Positions 28,241 through 38,356 of a DNA stretch of 64,000 nt are shown here, in pieces. The stretch is from Pannonibacter tanglangensis (GTDB taxonomy: Bacteria; Pseudomonadota; Alphaproteobacteria; Rhizobiales; Stappiaceae), in assembly GCF_009915685.1 (NCBI RefSeq), contig NZ_JAABLP010000005.1; one strand, written 5' to 3'. A program made the translations under genes and the position numbers. The notes beneath the pieces were generated by a model, which was given only the letters and a program-made list of their open reading frames with translations, was not told the DNA's origin and did not search any database. Each line of letters begins with the position of its first letter. Within the stretch, counting starts at the first letter, position 1.

Positions 28241-28450
28241 GGGGCAAACGGTCTCTCGGCAGGCCGGTGCGACGCAGGCCGCCCGGCAAACTCATGCATA
28301 GCCGAGTTACGGTCCGCGCGGTCGTCAGGTTTCATCAAGCCGCCGTGAGCACCCCGTGTCCGCAGACCCCGCACCAGACCCCGCACCAGACCCCGCGATC
28401 AGCCAAGCCCGCCAGATCAAAAGGCCAGATCAGCCGGCCAGAACAGCAAT
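28241..28450. other. intergenic region between msrQ and ATP-grasp gene
   Basis: 210 bp carrying the three-copy repeat listed separately and the presumed promoter of msrQ. No gene, strong terminator or clear promoter boxes were recognised. Confidence 0.4.
28363..28398 (+). repeat. 3 x 12-bp tandem repeat
   Basis: Three adjacent copies of CAGACCCCGCAC (last copy ending GA) between msrQ and the ATP-grasp gene. The unit length of 12 bp is the same as at 2622, 6150 and 36831. Confidence 0.85.
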
Positions 28451-29545
28451 TCAGGCCATGAGGTCCCGGGCAATGGCGGCAAAGACACGGGCGTAGATCT
28501 CTTCCACCGTCGCAGCCTCCGAGGGGCCGAGCCGGTGGAAGTGGCTGAGACCGGGCGCCGCGTTGAGCTCGAGGATGCGATAGCCCTCGGCCGAGGCGAT
28601 GTCGGGCGCGATCAGGTCGAGACCGAAGAAGCGCAGGCCGATGGCCCGCCCGGCCTCGGCCGCGATCCGCACCAGGTCCGGGGCGATCCGGGCGGTGACG
28701 TCGCGCGCCGTGCCGCCGGAGGACAGGTTGGAATTGGGCAGGAGCGCCACCGCCTGCCCTGCCGGCGGCACGCTGTCGAGGCGCAGGCCGGCTGCGGCCA
28801 GATGGGTGAGGATGCGCGGATCGTCGGGCAGGATCTTGCGGCCCTTGCCGTCGGCGGCAAAGCGGGCGGTCTCGTGCTCGATGAGGTCGCGCAGGGTCTG
28901 CCGGCCATCGCCCGTGACGCGGAACGGCCAGCGTTCAAAGACGGCAAGACAGGCCCCGTCCAGCATCAGGATGCGGTAGTCGCGCCCCTGCGCCTCTTCC
29001 TGAAGCAGCAGGCGGTCATAGGCCGGACCCAGCTGGTCGAGCGCGGCGGACAGCTGGAGCGCATCGGCGGCACGCAGGACCCCCCGCCCCTCGGACTCCT
29101 CGTTGGGCTTGAGGAAGACCGGATAGCCGACCGACGCCGCAAAGGCCAGCGCCTCCGCCGGGCCCGACAGACGGGCCGCGACGGCCGGGTTCTTGATGCG
29201 GATGTCGGCGAGATAGCGCGGCGTCGAGATGAGGAGGCTGCGGGGCACCTGCAGCCCGGCGCCGGCGAGAAAGGACGTGCTGTAGCCCTTGTCGCGGGCA
29301 ATCGCGGAGGCCCCTGCCCCGTTGAGATCGAAGCCAGCCCCCTTGAAGAAATGCCGCCGGCCGTTGCCGGCCTCGATGTAACCGGCGTAGCCGAAGTCCG
29401 GTTCCGCCACCACGGCAAGCCCGTTGGCCGCACAGAAGCGCCGGAGCAGCCCGAGCGCCAGCGGCTCGCGACGGCCCGCCGTCACGGGAGCGGCGGAGGG
29501 AGAAAGACCGGCGGCAGCCGGGCCGGAAGCGGCGGATCCGGTCAT
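28451..29545 (-). CDS. ATP-grasp domain protein of unknown function
   Basis: 364-aa ATP-grasp ligase. The ATP-binding lysine region reads GYPVFLKPNEESEGRGV (about 140-156), and the Mg-binding end of the fold is FGLDLIAPD with LELNAAPG near 326-332. The N-terminal third has a stretch of the type that precedes the ATP-grasp fold in cyanophycin synthetase and GshAB-like enzymes. Such enzymes join a carboxylate to an amine or amino acid. Neither substrate can be named. It lies 20 bp downstream of lolA and may be co-transcribed with it. The ATG at 29545 fits best; a longer open frame overlaps lolA. Confidence 0.82.
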   Translation of the reverse strand: MTGSAASGPAAAGLSPSAAPVTAGRREPLALGLLRRFCAANGLAVVAEPDFGYAGYIEAGNGRRHFFKGAGFDLNGAGASAIARDKGYSTSFLAGAGLQVPRSLLISTPRYLADIRIKNPAVAARLSGPAEALAFAASVGYPVFLKPNEESEGRGVLRAADALQLSAALDQLGPAYDRLLLQEEAQGRDYRILMLDGACLAVFERWPFRVTGDGRQTLRDLIEHETARFAADGKGRKILPDDPRILTHLAAAGLRLDSVPPAGQAVALLPNSNLSSGGTARDVTARIAPDLVRIAAEAGRAIGLRFFGLDLIAPDIASAEGYRILELNAAPGLSHFHRLGPSEAATVEEIYARVFAAIARDLMA

Positions 29546-29565
29546 GGCAGCGCCGGCCCGTCGCG

Positions 29566-30273
29566 TCAGTTCGGGCTGTTCTGGCGCGCGTTGGCCAGAT
29601 AGTCGATCACGAACAGCTTCGGGTTGGAGGGCCCGTTGGCCGTGATGTTGTAGATCGCCACGGACGTGTCGAGCCCCTGGGCGTCGGTCACGGTCCACTG
29701 CTTCAGGTCGAAGGTCTGGGCGTCGAAGATGAGGGTCAGCTTGCCGGAGTTGAAGGTGGTGCGGTCCTCGACGACAACGGTCACGAGATCGCTTTCCACC
29801 ACCACGCCAACCACATTGGCATCCTTGGTCAGGTCGATCTGCTCAGCGAGCAGGAACCGCAGCGGCGTCTCGTTCAGCGGCCAGATGTCCTGCGTTGCCA
29901 GCTTGCGGTCCTTCACCGACACCGACTTGCCGTCGGCGATGATGTCGAGCTGGACGGGAGGATTGTAGTAGAAGCGGATCTTGCCCGGACGCTCGAGGAA
30001 GAACTTGCCCTCGACCTGATCTCCCTCCGGGCCGAACTGCACGAACTCGCCGTGCATGGTGCGGACCGAATTGAAGTAGGTGTTGATCTCGTTGAGCGTT
30101 TCCTGCTCGGTCGGCGTCAGCTGGGCGGCCGGGGTGCCGGCTGCCTGGACGGGCGCGGGAACGGCAAGGGCGGTCGCAACGGCCAGCACCAGGGCAGCGA
30201 GCGGGACAGCCAGAGGGGCCACGATCCGGTCGGCGATGCGGGTGCGCAGGCGAGGCAAACGGGGGTACGTCAT
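29566..30273 (-). CDS. lolA: LolA-family outer-membrane lipoprotein carrier
   Basis: 235-aa periplasmic protein with an N-terminal signal segment (a hydrophobic run ending near VPAPVQAAG) and the LolA fold: TYFNSVRTMHGEFVQFGPEG, GKFFLERPGKIRFYYNPP and WTVTDAQGLDTSVAIYN. LolA carries lipoproteins released by LolCDE to the outer membrane. The ATG at 30273 is preferred over a TTG at 30291. It is located just after the ftsK gene in the same direction, with about 125 bp between, as is common in Rhizobiales. Confidence 0.92.
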   Translation of the reverse strand: MTYPRLPRLRTRIADRIVAPLAVPLAALVLAVATALAVPAPVQAAGTPAAQLTPTEQETLNEINTYFNSVRTMHGEFVQFGPEGDQVEGKFFLERPGKIRFYYNPPVQLDIIADGKSVSVKDRKLATQDIWPLNETPLRFLLAEQIDLTKDANVVGVVVESDLVTVVVEDRTTFNSGKLTLIFDAQTFDLKQWTVTDAQGLDTSVAIYNITANGPSNPKLFVIDYLANARQNSPN

Positions 30274-30398
30274 GATCTGGCGCAGCTCCAAGTCATGGAA
30301 GACGGCACAGCCAGACCGGCGCGCCCGCCTTCCTCATCGCATCTCATCTAGTGCCTGCTTGTGGCAAGGTTGCGGCACCGGTCAAGGGGTCCGTCCGC

Positions 30399-33300
30399 TC
30401 AATAGTCCTCGTCGACCCCGTTCTTGACCAGGATCTCGCGCTTGCCGGCGTGGTTGGCCGGACTGATCAGTCCTTCCTTCTCCATCCGCTCGATCAGCGA
30501 GGCCGCCCGGTTGTAGCCGATGCCGAGACGCCGCTGGACGTAGGAGGTGGAGACCTTCTTGTCGCGCAGCACGACGGCAACGGCCTTGTCGTAAAGATCA
30601 TTGCCCTCGTCCCCCCCCGACACGGCGTCATAGGGGTTCTCGGACATGTCCTCTTCCTCGGTGACCGCCTCAAGATACTGCGGCGATCCCTGCAGCTTGA
30701 GATGGGCGACGATCTGCTCGACCTCCTCGTCGGCGACGAAAGGCCCGTGCACGCGCTGGATGCGCCCGCCGCCGGCCATGTAGAGCATGTCACCCATGCC
30801 GAGGAGCTGCTCGGCCCCCTGCTCGCCCAGAATGGTGCGGCTGTCGATCTTCGACGTCACCTGGAACGAGATGCGGGTCGGGAAGTTCGCCTTGATCGTG
30901 CCGGTGATCACGTCCACCGAGGGACGCTGGGTGGCCATGATGATGTGGATGCCGGCGGCACGCGCCATCTGGGCGAGGCGCTGGATCGCACCTTCGATGT
31001 CCTTGCCCGCGACCATCATCAGGTCGGCCATCTCGTCGACGATCACGACGATGTAGGGCATCGGCTCGAGCGGCAGGTCCTCTTCCTCATAGATCGGCTG
31101 GCCCGTGTCGCGGTCAAACCCGGTCTGGACGGTGCGGGAGAAGCTCTCGCCCTTCTCCAGCGCCTGCTTCACGCGGGTGTTGTAGCCGTCGATGTTGCGG
31201 ACGCCCATCTTGGACATCTTCTTGTAGCGCTCTTCCATCTCGCGGACGGTCCACTTGAGCGCCACGACGGCCTTCTTCGGATCGGTGACGACCGGCGTCA
31301 GCAGATGCGGAATGCCGTCATAGATGGAGAGTTCCAGCATCTTCGGGTCGATCATGATCATCTTGCACTGGTCCGGCGTCAGCCGGTACAGCAGCGACAG
31401 GATCATGGTGTTGATCGACACCGACTTGCCCGAGCCGGTGGTGCCGGCCACCAGCAGATGCGGCATGCGAGCAAGGTCGGCAATCACGCTCTCGCCGTTG
31501 ATGGTCTTGCCCAGCGCCATCGCCAGCTTGTGCTTGCTCTTCTCGAAATCCTGCGCGGCCAGCAGCTCGCGCAGATAGACGGTCTCGCGCTTCTGGTTGG
31601 GCAGCTCGATGCCGATGGCGTTCTTGCCCGGAATGACGGCCACGCGCGCCGAGATGGCGCTCATGGACCGGGCAATGTCGTCGGCCAGGCCGATGACGCG
31701 GGAGGACTTGATGCCGGGAGCCGGCTCCAGCTCGTAGAGGGTCACGACCGGGCCCGGGCGCACCTCGATGATCTCGCCACGCACGCCGAAGTCTTCCAGC
31801 ACGCCTTCAAGGATGCGGGCATTCTGTTCCAGCGCGTCCGGCGACAGGCCCGGCGTCTTGCCGGCCGGCCGGGGCTCCGCGAGAAGGCGCAGCGGCGGCA
31901 GTTCATAGACGTCCGGAGCGCCGAGCAGGGAGGACTGGGCTTCCTGCTGCAGACGCTTGCCGGGCTGGGGACGGGCCGCCTGGGGCACCACACGGGCGCC
32001 CCCCTGCGGCACGACAGGCTGGGCAGGCTGACCGCCCCCCGCCCGCGCGGCCGGTCCGCGGCTCGGCGCAGCAGCCGGGCCGGCAATGCCGACCGGGCGC
32101 GGCAGCGGCGCACGGTCGAGCGGCGCGCGCTCGGCCGCCATGCCGTCGCCGGCCAGGCGACCGTCACGGCCACGGGCCAGACGGGCATCGGCCTCATCCT
32201 CGTCATCGAGATCGAACGGCGGCTCGTCGTAGCCATAGCTGTCGTCGTCGTCGAGGTCGCGCTCGTAGGCCGCGGCATCATGATCAGGATCGAGACCGGT
32301 GTCGTCGTCGTCCTCGTAGACCTCGTCATGGCGGCCGCCGCCGATGCGCGGACCGGTGGCCGGATGGCGCGCCAGAGAGCGGGACGCCTCCCGCTCGGGG
32401 TCCCTGCCCGTCTCGCGGGCCACATCACGCCCGCCCTGACGGGCAGGCTCGCGGCGCCCGCCGCCCTGGGCGGGATAGAGCTCGTCGAGACCGTCATCGT
32501 CCTCGCCGGGCATGAGCCGGGAGACCAGACCGCGCCCGAGCGCACCAAAGCCCCGACGGCGGGGCGCCGGTTCGAGGTCGGGATCCTCGATCTCGACGTC
32601 GTAATCGTCCTCGTCGGGCTCGCGCGGCGCGCGGCTGCGCTGGCCCACGCCCGTGACCCGCTGCAGCGAGGATGTCGCCTGCAGGCGCCAGTGGGCAAAG
32701 GCCCCGAGCAGGGCCGAGAAGCGCGACGTGTCGTCGGCGTCATCCTCGTCCTCGTCGTCGAACATCTGCTGCTGGACAGGCTGGCCCCGACGGCCTTTCG
32801 CCTGTTTCGGCAGCGGCAGGTCGTCGTCCTCGGCGCGGGCACGGCCGAACCAGCCACCGGCGGCAATGAGCAGCAGGACCGCAGGCAGGCCCAGTCCGAT
32901 CGCGCCGATGATCATGGCGGTGCCGGGGGCCATCGCCTCGGTGAGACGCCCCGGCAGATAGTGAACGGCATCGCCCAGGAAGCCGCCAAGGCCTGTCGGC
33001 AGCGGCCAGCTTTCGGGCACAGGCAGCGCGGCAACCGCACCGGAGGCAAGCAAGGTGCCGGAGAACCAGAACAGGATGCGGCGGCCGGCTATGCGCAGCG
33101 GCTTGCCCGCAATGAGCCGCCAGCCCCACAGCACCACCGGCACGAGAAAGACGGAGGTGGCAAGGCCAATCGACTGCATCAGCATGTCGGCAATGATGGC
33201 CCCCGGCGTGCCGAGCGCATTGCGCACCGGCCCGTCGGTCGCGTGGTTCAGGCTCGGGTCGGTCACCGACCAGGTGGCCAGCGCGGCGGCGAGCGCCGCG

Positions 33301-33431
33301 GCCAGGCCGATGACGCAGAGCCCGGCGAGACCCACCAGATTGCGCCGCAGGAACCGCTTCAGGGGGCTTTCGGTATCCAGGATGTGGGCGGCACCGCGTC
33401 CGGAGCCGCGCATTGCGGTGGCGCGTCTCAT
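30399..33431 (-). CDS. ftsK: DNA translocase FtsK
   Basis: 1010-aa DNA pump that couples division to chromosome segregation. Four N-terminal membrane helices (to about residue 180) anchor it at the septum. A long acidic, Arg/Pro-rich linker follows (about 190-500). The RecA-like motor has Walker A GTTGSGKSVSIN (about 660) and Walker B VVIVDEMADL (about 795). The C-terminal winged-helix gamma domain (KVSTSYVQRRLGIGYNRAAS) reads KOPS sites and activates XerD. I use the ATG at 33431, which overlaps the end of the upstream aminotransferase gene by 4 bp; a GTG six codons earlier is possible. Confidence 0.97.
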   Translation of the reverse strand: MRRATAMRGSGRGAAHILDTESPLKRFLRRNLVGLAGLCVIGLAAALAAALATWSVTDPSLNHATDGPVRNALGTPGAIIADMLMQSIGLATSVFLVPVVLWGWRLIAGKPLRIAGRRILFWFSGTLLASGAVAALPVPESWPLPTGLGGFLGDAVHYLPGRLTEAMAPGTAMIIGAIGLGLPAVLLLIAAGGWFGRARAEDDDLPLPKQAKGRRGQPVQQQMFDDEDEDDADDTSRFSALLGAFAHWRLQATSSLQRVTGVGQRSRAPREPDEDDYDVEIEDPDLEPAPRRRGFGALGRGLVSRLMPGEDDDGLDELYPAQGGGRREPARQGGRDVARETGRDPEREASRSLARHPATGPRIGGGRHDEVYEDDDDTGLDPDHDAAAYERDLDDDDSYGYDEPPFDLDDEDEADARLARGRDGRLAGDGMAAERAPLDRAPLPRPVGIAGPAAAPSRGPAARAGGGQPAQPVVPQGGARVVPQAARPQPGKRLQQEAQSSLLGAPDVYELPPLRLLAEPRPAGKTPGLSPDALEQNARILEGVLEDFGVRGEIIEVRPGPVVTLYELEPAPGIKSSRVIGLADDIARSMSAISARVAVIPGKNAIGIELPNQKRETVYLRELLAAQDFEKSKHKLAMALGKTINGESVIADLARMPHLLVAGTTGSGKSVSINTMILSLLYRLTPDQCKMIMIDPKMLELSIYDGIPHLLTPVVTDPKKAVVALKWTVREMEERYKKMSKMGVRNIDGYNTRVKQALEKGESFSRTVQTGFDRDTGQPIYEEEDLPLEPMPYIVVIVDEMADLMMVAGKDIEGAIQRLAQMARAAGIHIIMATQRPSVDVITGTIKANFPTRISFQVTSKIDSRTILGEQGAEQLLGMGDMLYMAGGGRIQRVHGPFVADEEVEQIVAHLKLQGSPQYLEAVTEEEDMSENPYDAVSGGDEGNDLYDKAVAVVLRDKKVSTSYVQRRLGIGYNRAASLIERMEKEGLISPANHAGKREILVKNGVDEDY

Positions 33432-34657
33432 GCGTTGTCTCCGAGCCACTTGGCAAGCCGCTCCATTGCGTCACGTGTCAGGCCCACCGGGGCGCACAGG
33501 CTGATGCGGATATAGGGATCGCCGGGGTTGGTGCCATCCGGACCGGTCATGGCCAGATAGGCCCCCGGGATGACCTTCAGGCCGGCCTCCGTCCACAGCC
33601 GCCGGGTGACCTCCAGTCCACCGCCCCAGCGGGTCACGTCAAGCCAGAGGAAGAAGCCGCCCGCCGGCGTCACCGGCCCGAGCACCGGCGACAGGAGCTG
33701 CTCGGCGATGGCGTATTTCTCGTTGTAGAGGCGGCGGTTCTCCGCCACATGCGTCTCGTCGGAATAGGCCCGGGCGGCCACCGCCTGGGCCGGCAGCGGC
33801 ACCTGCGGCGCGGCCAGGCCGCGGAACTTCACCCAGCGGGACAGGAACTCCGGATCACCGGCAGCAAAGCCGCAGCGCAGGCCGGCGAGATTGGACCGCT
33901 TGGACAAGGAGTTGAGACTGATGACGCGGGCATAGCCGGCACCCAGCGCATGGGCCGCCTCCAGCACGCCGGGCGGCGGCGTCTCGCGGTAGATCTCGGA
34001 ATAGCACTCGTCGGCGAAGATGAAGAAGTCATGCTTGCGGGCAAGGCCGATGAGCTGCTGCCAGTAGGCAAGGCTCGCCACCGCGCCCTGCGGATTGGCC
34101 GGAGAGGCAATGTAGAAGGCGATGGTGCGGTCCAGAAGCTCCGGCGACAGCGCGCCGAGATCGGGCAGGAAGCCGGTGGAGGCATCGCTGTCGAGCAGGA
34201 TGGCCTCGGCGCCGGCAACATGGGCCGCCGCCGCATAGGTCTGGTAGAAGGGATTGGGCAGGATGACCGCCGGGCGGGCGACCGGCTTGGCAAGCTGGTC
34301 GCGCGCGCCGATGGCGCCGAAGGTCAGACCCTCGCGCGAGCCGTTGAGCGGCAGCACGCCGCGATCCTTGTCGATGCTGCCGGCAAGGCCGTAGCGCCGG
34401 TCGAGCCAGCTGGCGATGGCGGCCCGGAACATCGGGCTGCCCTCGATCGGCGGATACCGGCGGAAGTCGGCGAGGTTTTCCATCAGGACCTCGCCCGTGA
34501 ACGGAGGCAGCGCGTGCTGCGGCTCGCCGATCGTCAGGATGATCGGATCGGCCCCCGGGCGCGCGTCTCCCAGCAGCGCGGCAAGGCGCTGGAACGGGTT
34601 CGCATCGGGCAGGGCCTGACTGCGGGCAGGAGCCCCGGTGGCATCAATGGACGTCAT
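33428..34657 (-). CDS. dapC: class I/II aminotransferase, DapC-like
   Basis: 409-aa PLP-dependent aminotransferase of fold type I. The N-terminal ILTIGEPQHALPPF resembles succinyldiaminopimelate transaminase DapC. The PLP lysine is in SLSKRSNLAGLRCG, the phosphate/aspartate region in FFIFADECYSEIYRE and the substrate arginine in DPYIRISLC. DapC transfers an amino group to N-succinyl-2-amino-6-ketopimelate in lysine and peptidoglycan synthesis; dapF also lies in this window. The aminotransferase class is certain; the DapC identity is probable. It overlaps ftsK by 4 bp. Confidence 0.85.
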   Translation of the reverse strand: MTSIDATGAPARSQALPDANPFQRLAALLGDARPGADPIILTIGEPQHALPPFTGEVLMENLADFRRYPPIEGSPMFRAAIASWLDRRYGLAGSIDKDRGVLPLNGSREGLTFGAIGARDQLAKPVARPAVILPNPFYQTYAAAAHVAGAEAILLDSDASTGFLPDLGALSPELLDRTIAFYIASPANPQGAVASLAYWQQLIGLARKHDFFIFADECYSEIYRETPPPGVLEAAHALGAGYARVISLNSLSKRSNLAGLRCGFAAGDPEFLSRWVKFRGLAAPQVPLPAQAVAARAYSDETHVAENRRLYNEKYAIAEQLLSPVLGPVTPAGGFFLWLDVTRWGGGLEVTRRLWTEAGLKVIPGAYLAMTGPDGTNPGDPYIRISLCAPVGLTRDAMERLAKWLGDNA

Positions 34658-34752
34658 CGTTCGATCCGGACTGAAAACAGCTTCGTGCCCGACCCTAGCC
34701 CGGCGGTGGTAAAGCGCTCATTAACCAAGCGCCACCGGCTGCCCGGTCCGCC

Positions 34753-35187
<435 letters not shown>

Positions 35188-35364
35188 GGGGGTTCCTGAA
35201 ACGCGTCTCGTGGCCGGACCAAGACCGTCGACCCGCTTCCGCTGCGGCAGAAACGGCGGCGGGCTGCGGGTCCGGGTCTTGCGACAGCCTGCTCCTCGCC
35301 CCATCATATAGAGGCGCGGGCCCGCGTGAAAACAGGCGAGCCGCCGCAACTGGAGCCTTGCCGC

Positions 35365-36489
35365 ATGAACTACTTCCGGACCGCCCTGCTCCTGGCCGCC
35401 CTGACGGCGCTTTTCATGGGCGTCGGTTTCCTCATCGGCGGACAGAGCGGCATGATGATCGCCCTCGTCATCGCCGCGGCGATGAATGTCTTCAGCTACT
35501 GGAACTCCGACAAGATGGTGCTGTCCATGCACCATGCGCAGGAGGTCGACGAGCGCAGCGCCCCCGAGCTCTACGGCATGGTGCGGCAGCTGGCGGCGAA
35601 TGCGCAGCTGCCGATGCCGAAGGTCTACATCATCAACAACCCGCAGCCGAATGCCTTCGCCACCGGCCGCAACCCGCAGAACGCGGCCGTCGCCGCCACC
35701 ACCGGCCTGCTCGACACGCTGACGCGCGAGGAGGTCGCCGGCGTGATGGCGCATGAACTGGCGCACATCAAGAACCACGACACGCTGATCATGACGCTGA
35801 CGGCGACCATCGCCGGCGCGATCTCCATGCTCGGCAACTTCGCCTTCTTCTTCGGTGGCAACCGCGAGAACAACAACGGCTTCGGCGTGATCGGCACCAT
35901 CGTGGCCATGATCGTCGCGCCGCTGGCAGCGATGCTGGTGCAGATGGCGATCTCCCGCACGCGCGAATATGCCGCCGACCGGCTGGGCGCGGAAATCTGC
36001 GGCCAGCCGATGTGGCTGGCCTCGGCGCTGGCCAAGATTGCCGGCAGCGTGCAGCACATCCACAATCCGGACGCGGAACGCAGCCCGGCGACCGCCCACA
36101 TGTTCATCATCAACCCGCTGTCGGGCGAACGGATGGACAACCTCTTCTCCACCCACCCGAACACCGACAACCGCATCAACGCCCTGCGCCAGCTGCAGCA
36201 GGAGATGGGCGGTGGACGCGGCCCGTCCGGTCCGGCAGGCGGCGGCTTCCGCCCGCAGGCCCCGGCCAGCCACACGGGCCACAGCCACCCGGGCACCAGC
36301 CAAACGGGCAGCGACAGGGCAGGCCCCTGGAGCGGCAGCCGGGCTTCGGGCGGCCCTGCGGCGGCACCCGACCGGGGCGCGGCGGGGCGCCCTGCTTCCG
36401 GACCGACCGGTCCCTGGGGCGGCAGCGGCCGCACGCGGGACGGCAGCGGCCCCGATGGCGCGGGCGGACCCAGGGGTCCCTGGGGCTGA
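35365..36489 (+). CDS. htpX: membrane zinc metalloprotease HtpX
   Basis: 374-aa M48-family protease that degrades misfolded membrane proteins, usually under heat or envelope stress. Two N-terminal membrane helices, the zinc motif HELAHIKNHD (His130, Glu131, His134), the third-ligand region SRTREYAADRLGAE and two further helices between them are present. The last 75 residues or so are a Gly/Pro/Ser-rich low-complexity tail that most HtpX proteins lack. The start at 35365 has GGAG upstream and gives the normal N terminus. It is divergent from the SDHAF4-like gene. Confidence 0.96.
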   Translation: MNYFRTALLLAALTALFMGVGFLIGGQSGMMIALVIAAAMNVFSYWNSDKMVLSMHHAQEVDERSAPELYGMVRQLAANAQLPMPKVYIINNPQPNAFATGRNPQNAAVAATTGLLDTLTREEVAGVMAHELAHIKNHDTLIMTLTATIAGAISMLGNFAFFFGGNRENNNGFGVIGTIVAMIVAPLAAMLVQMAISRTREYAADRLGAEICGQPMWLASALAKIAGSVQHIHNPDAERSPATAHMFIINPLSGERMDNLFSTHPNTDNRINALRQLQQEMGGGRGPSGPAGGGFRPQAPASHTGHSHPGTSQTGSDRAGPWSGSRASGGPAAAPDRGAAGRPASGPTGPWGGSGRTRDGSGPDGAGGPRGPWG

Positions 36490-36493
36490 GCGC

Positions 36494-36518
36494 GACACCG
36501 CCGCGTCACCGCGGTGTC
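36494..36518 (+). terminator. hairpin after htpX
   Basis: 8-bp stem GACACCGC / GCGGTGTC with a 9-base loop, four bases after the htpX stop codon. No T-run follows, so this is a weak terminator candidate. Confidence 0.45.
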
Positions 36519-36749
36519 CCCGGACCAGAGCCCCGGCGGCGCCCCTGCGTCACCGCCACAACCGCGCCGCAACCGCCACACCAGACGGCTGTGGGCAGCC
36601 GCAGAGGCCCCGATCAAAGAGACTTGATTGATCTTCCGTCAAAGGTAAATGACAGTTAACACTTGGACGATGCGCCGCGGACTGGGGACGGTTCGCGGCG
36701 TTTCTGCTCCCGGCGGCTGACCGCCCAACACCAAGATCGGAAGCCAAAC

Positions 36750-38228
36750 GTGCCTGCAGATCCCGAGACCCCGAAGCGTCGCAGCGATCCCGACGGCAAG
36801 GCCCCGCGCCCGGCCCGGACGCCAGCACCGGCCAAGGGGCTGGCCAAGGGCCAAGCCAAGGGACAGGCCAAGGGCATGGCAAAAGGCATGGCAAAAGGCC
36901 TGGGACCCGGTGCGCCGGCCCCGGGTCTGGCGGCCCGGCGCGCCGCCGTCGATGTGCTGGGACATGTGGTGCACAAGCACCGGCCGCTGGACCTGGAACT
37001 GGATCCCGCCGGCGGCCATCCCGGGTTCCGGGCGCTGGAGGCCAAGGACCGGGCGCTGGTGCGGGCCATCCTCGGCGCCGCACTCCGCCGCCGCAGCCAG
37101 ATCGAGACCATCCTGCAGAGCCTGCTGGACCGTCCGGTGCCGGAGAAGACCGGCCGGGTGATGGACATCCTGCATGTGGCCGCCGCCCAGATGCTGTTCC
37201 TCGACATTCCCGACCGCGCCGCCGTGTCGCTGGCGGTGGATCTCGCGGCCGCGGACAAGCGCGCCCGGCTCTACAAGGGTCTCGTCAACGGCGTGCTGCG
37301 CCGGCTCGGCCGCGAGAAGGACGCCCTCCTGGCCCTGCCCGTCGACGGGGCCGCCGGCCTGCCGCTGTGGCTGTCCACCCGCTGGCGCGACACCTATGGC
37401 GCGGCGACCTTCGATGCGATCCTCGCCGCGCAGGCGCAGGAACCGGCGCTCGATCTCAGCGTCAAGTCCGATCCCGAGGGCTGGGCCGAACGGCTCGGCG
37501 GCCGGGTCGTTGCCAACCGGTCGGTCCGCCTGCAGCGCAAGGGCGCAGTGGAGGAGTTCGACGGCTTCAACGACGGTGGCTGGTGGGTGCAGGATGCGGC
37601 CGCCGCCCTGCCCGCCCGCCTGCTCGGCGACGTGAGCGGCCAGCGCGTGATCGACCTGTGCGCGGCACCCGGCGGCAAGACCGCCCAGCTCGCCGCCGCC
37701 GGGGCGCAGGTGACCGCCCTCGACATTTCCGAGAAGCGCCTGGTGCGCGTGCGCGAGAACCTGGCCCGGCTCGGCCTCGCCGCCGATGTCATCGCGGCCG
37801 ACATCCGTGCGCACGAGCCGGCCGAGCCCTATGACGCGATCCTCCTGGACGCGCCCTGCAGCGCCACCGGCACCATGCGCCGCCACCCGGACGTGGCCTG
37901 GACCAAGCGCCCGGCCGACATCGCCACGCTCGCCGCCCTGCAGGGCGAGCTGCTCGGCCGGGCGGCGGGATGGCTGCGGCCCGGCGGCCTGCTCGTCTAC
38001 TGCACCTGCTCGCTCGAGCCGGAGGAAGGCGAGGCCCAGATCGCGGCCTTCCTCGCCGCCTCGCCGGGATACGCCCTGGTGCCGGTGCAGGCAGAGGAGA
38101 TCGGCGGCCTCGCCGAGTGCATCACCCCGGAGGGCTACCTGCGCAGCCTGCCCTGCCATTTCGGCGGCGGAACAACCCCGGATGGCGGTCTCGACGGCTT
38201 TTTTGCGGCCCGTCTGCGCCGGCTTTAA
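36750..38228 (+). CDS. rsmB: 16S rRNA m5C967 methyltransferase RsmB
   Basis: About 492-aa RNA cytosine-5 methyltransferase. A NusB-like RNA-binding domain comes first (about 55-190). The catalytic domain has the SAM motif DLCAAPGGKTAQLAAAG, motif IV LDAPCSATGTMRRHPD and motif VI YCTCSLEPEEGE, so both cysteines are present. The first 50 residues are a basic Ala-Lys-Gly repeat encoded by six 12-bp tandem copies, an unusual addition that may bind RNA. I prefer the GTG at 36750, which has GGAAG upstream; a TTG at 36663 would add 29 residues. Confidence 0.94.
   Translation: MPADPETPKRRSDPDGKAPRPARTPAPAKGLAKGQAKGQAKGMAKGMAKGLGPGAPAPGLAARRAAVDVLGHVVHKHRPLDLELDPAGGHPGFRALEAKDRALVRAILGAALRRRSQIETILQSLLDRPVPEKTGRVMDILHVAAAQMLFLDIPDRAAVSLAVDLAAADKRARLYKGLVNGVLRRLGREKDALLALPVDGAAGLPLWLSTRWRDTYGAATFDAILAAQAQEPALDLSVKSDPEGWAERLGGRVVANRSVRLQRKGAVEEFDGFNDGGWWVQDAAAALPARLLGDVSGQRVIDLCAAPGGKTAQLAAAGAQVTALDISEKRLVRVRENLARLGLAADVIAADIRAHEPAEPYDAILLDAPCSATGTMRRHPDVAWTKRPADIATLAALQGELLGRAAGWLRPGGLLVYCTCSLEPEEGEAQIAAFLAASPGYALVPVQAEEIGGLAECITPEGYLRSLPCHFGGGTTPDGGLDGFFAARLRRL
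36831..36902 (+). repeat. 6 x 12-bp repeat in the rsmB 5' end
   Basis: Six in-frame 12-mers of the form GCCAAGGGNNNG encode Ala-Lys-Gly-X repeats (X = Leu, Gln, Met) in the N terminus of RsmB. The last two copies have GCAAAAGG in place of GCCAAGGG. Confidence 0.88.
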
Positions 38229-38356
38229 CGGCCCTGTAACCGTTCTGCCGCGCAATTGAGCACAACGACGATAACCCTAACAGATCGTTACGTCCCAGAA
38301 GACGAGGACAGTTCCATTTCCAGTCGGCAACGGCGCATCAAGGGCAGGAGCCCGGC

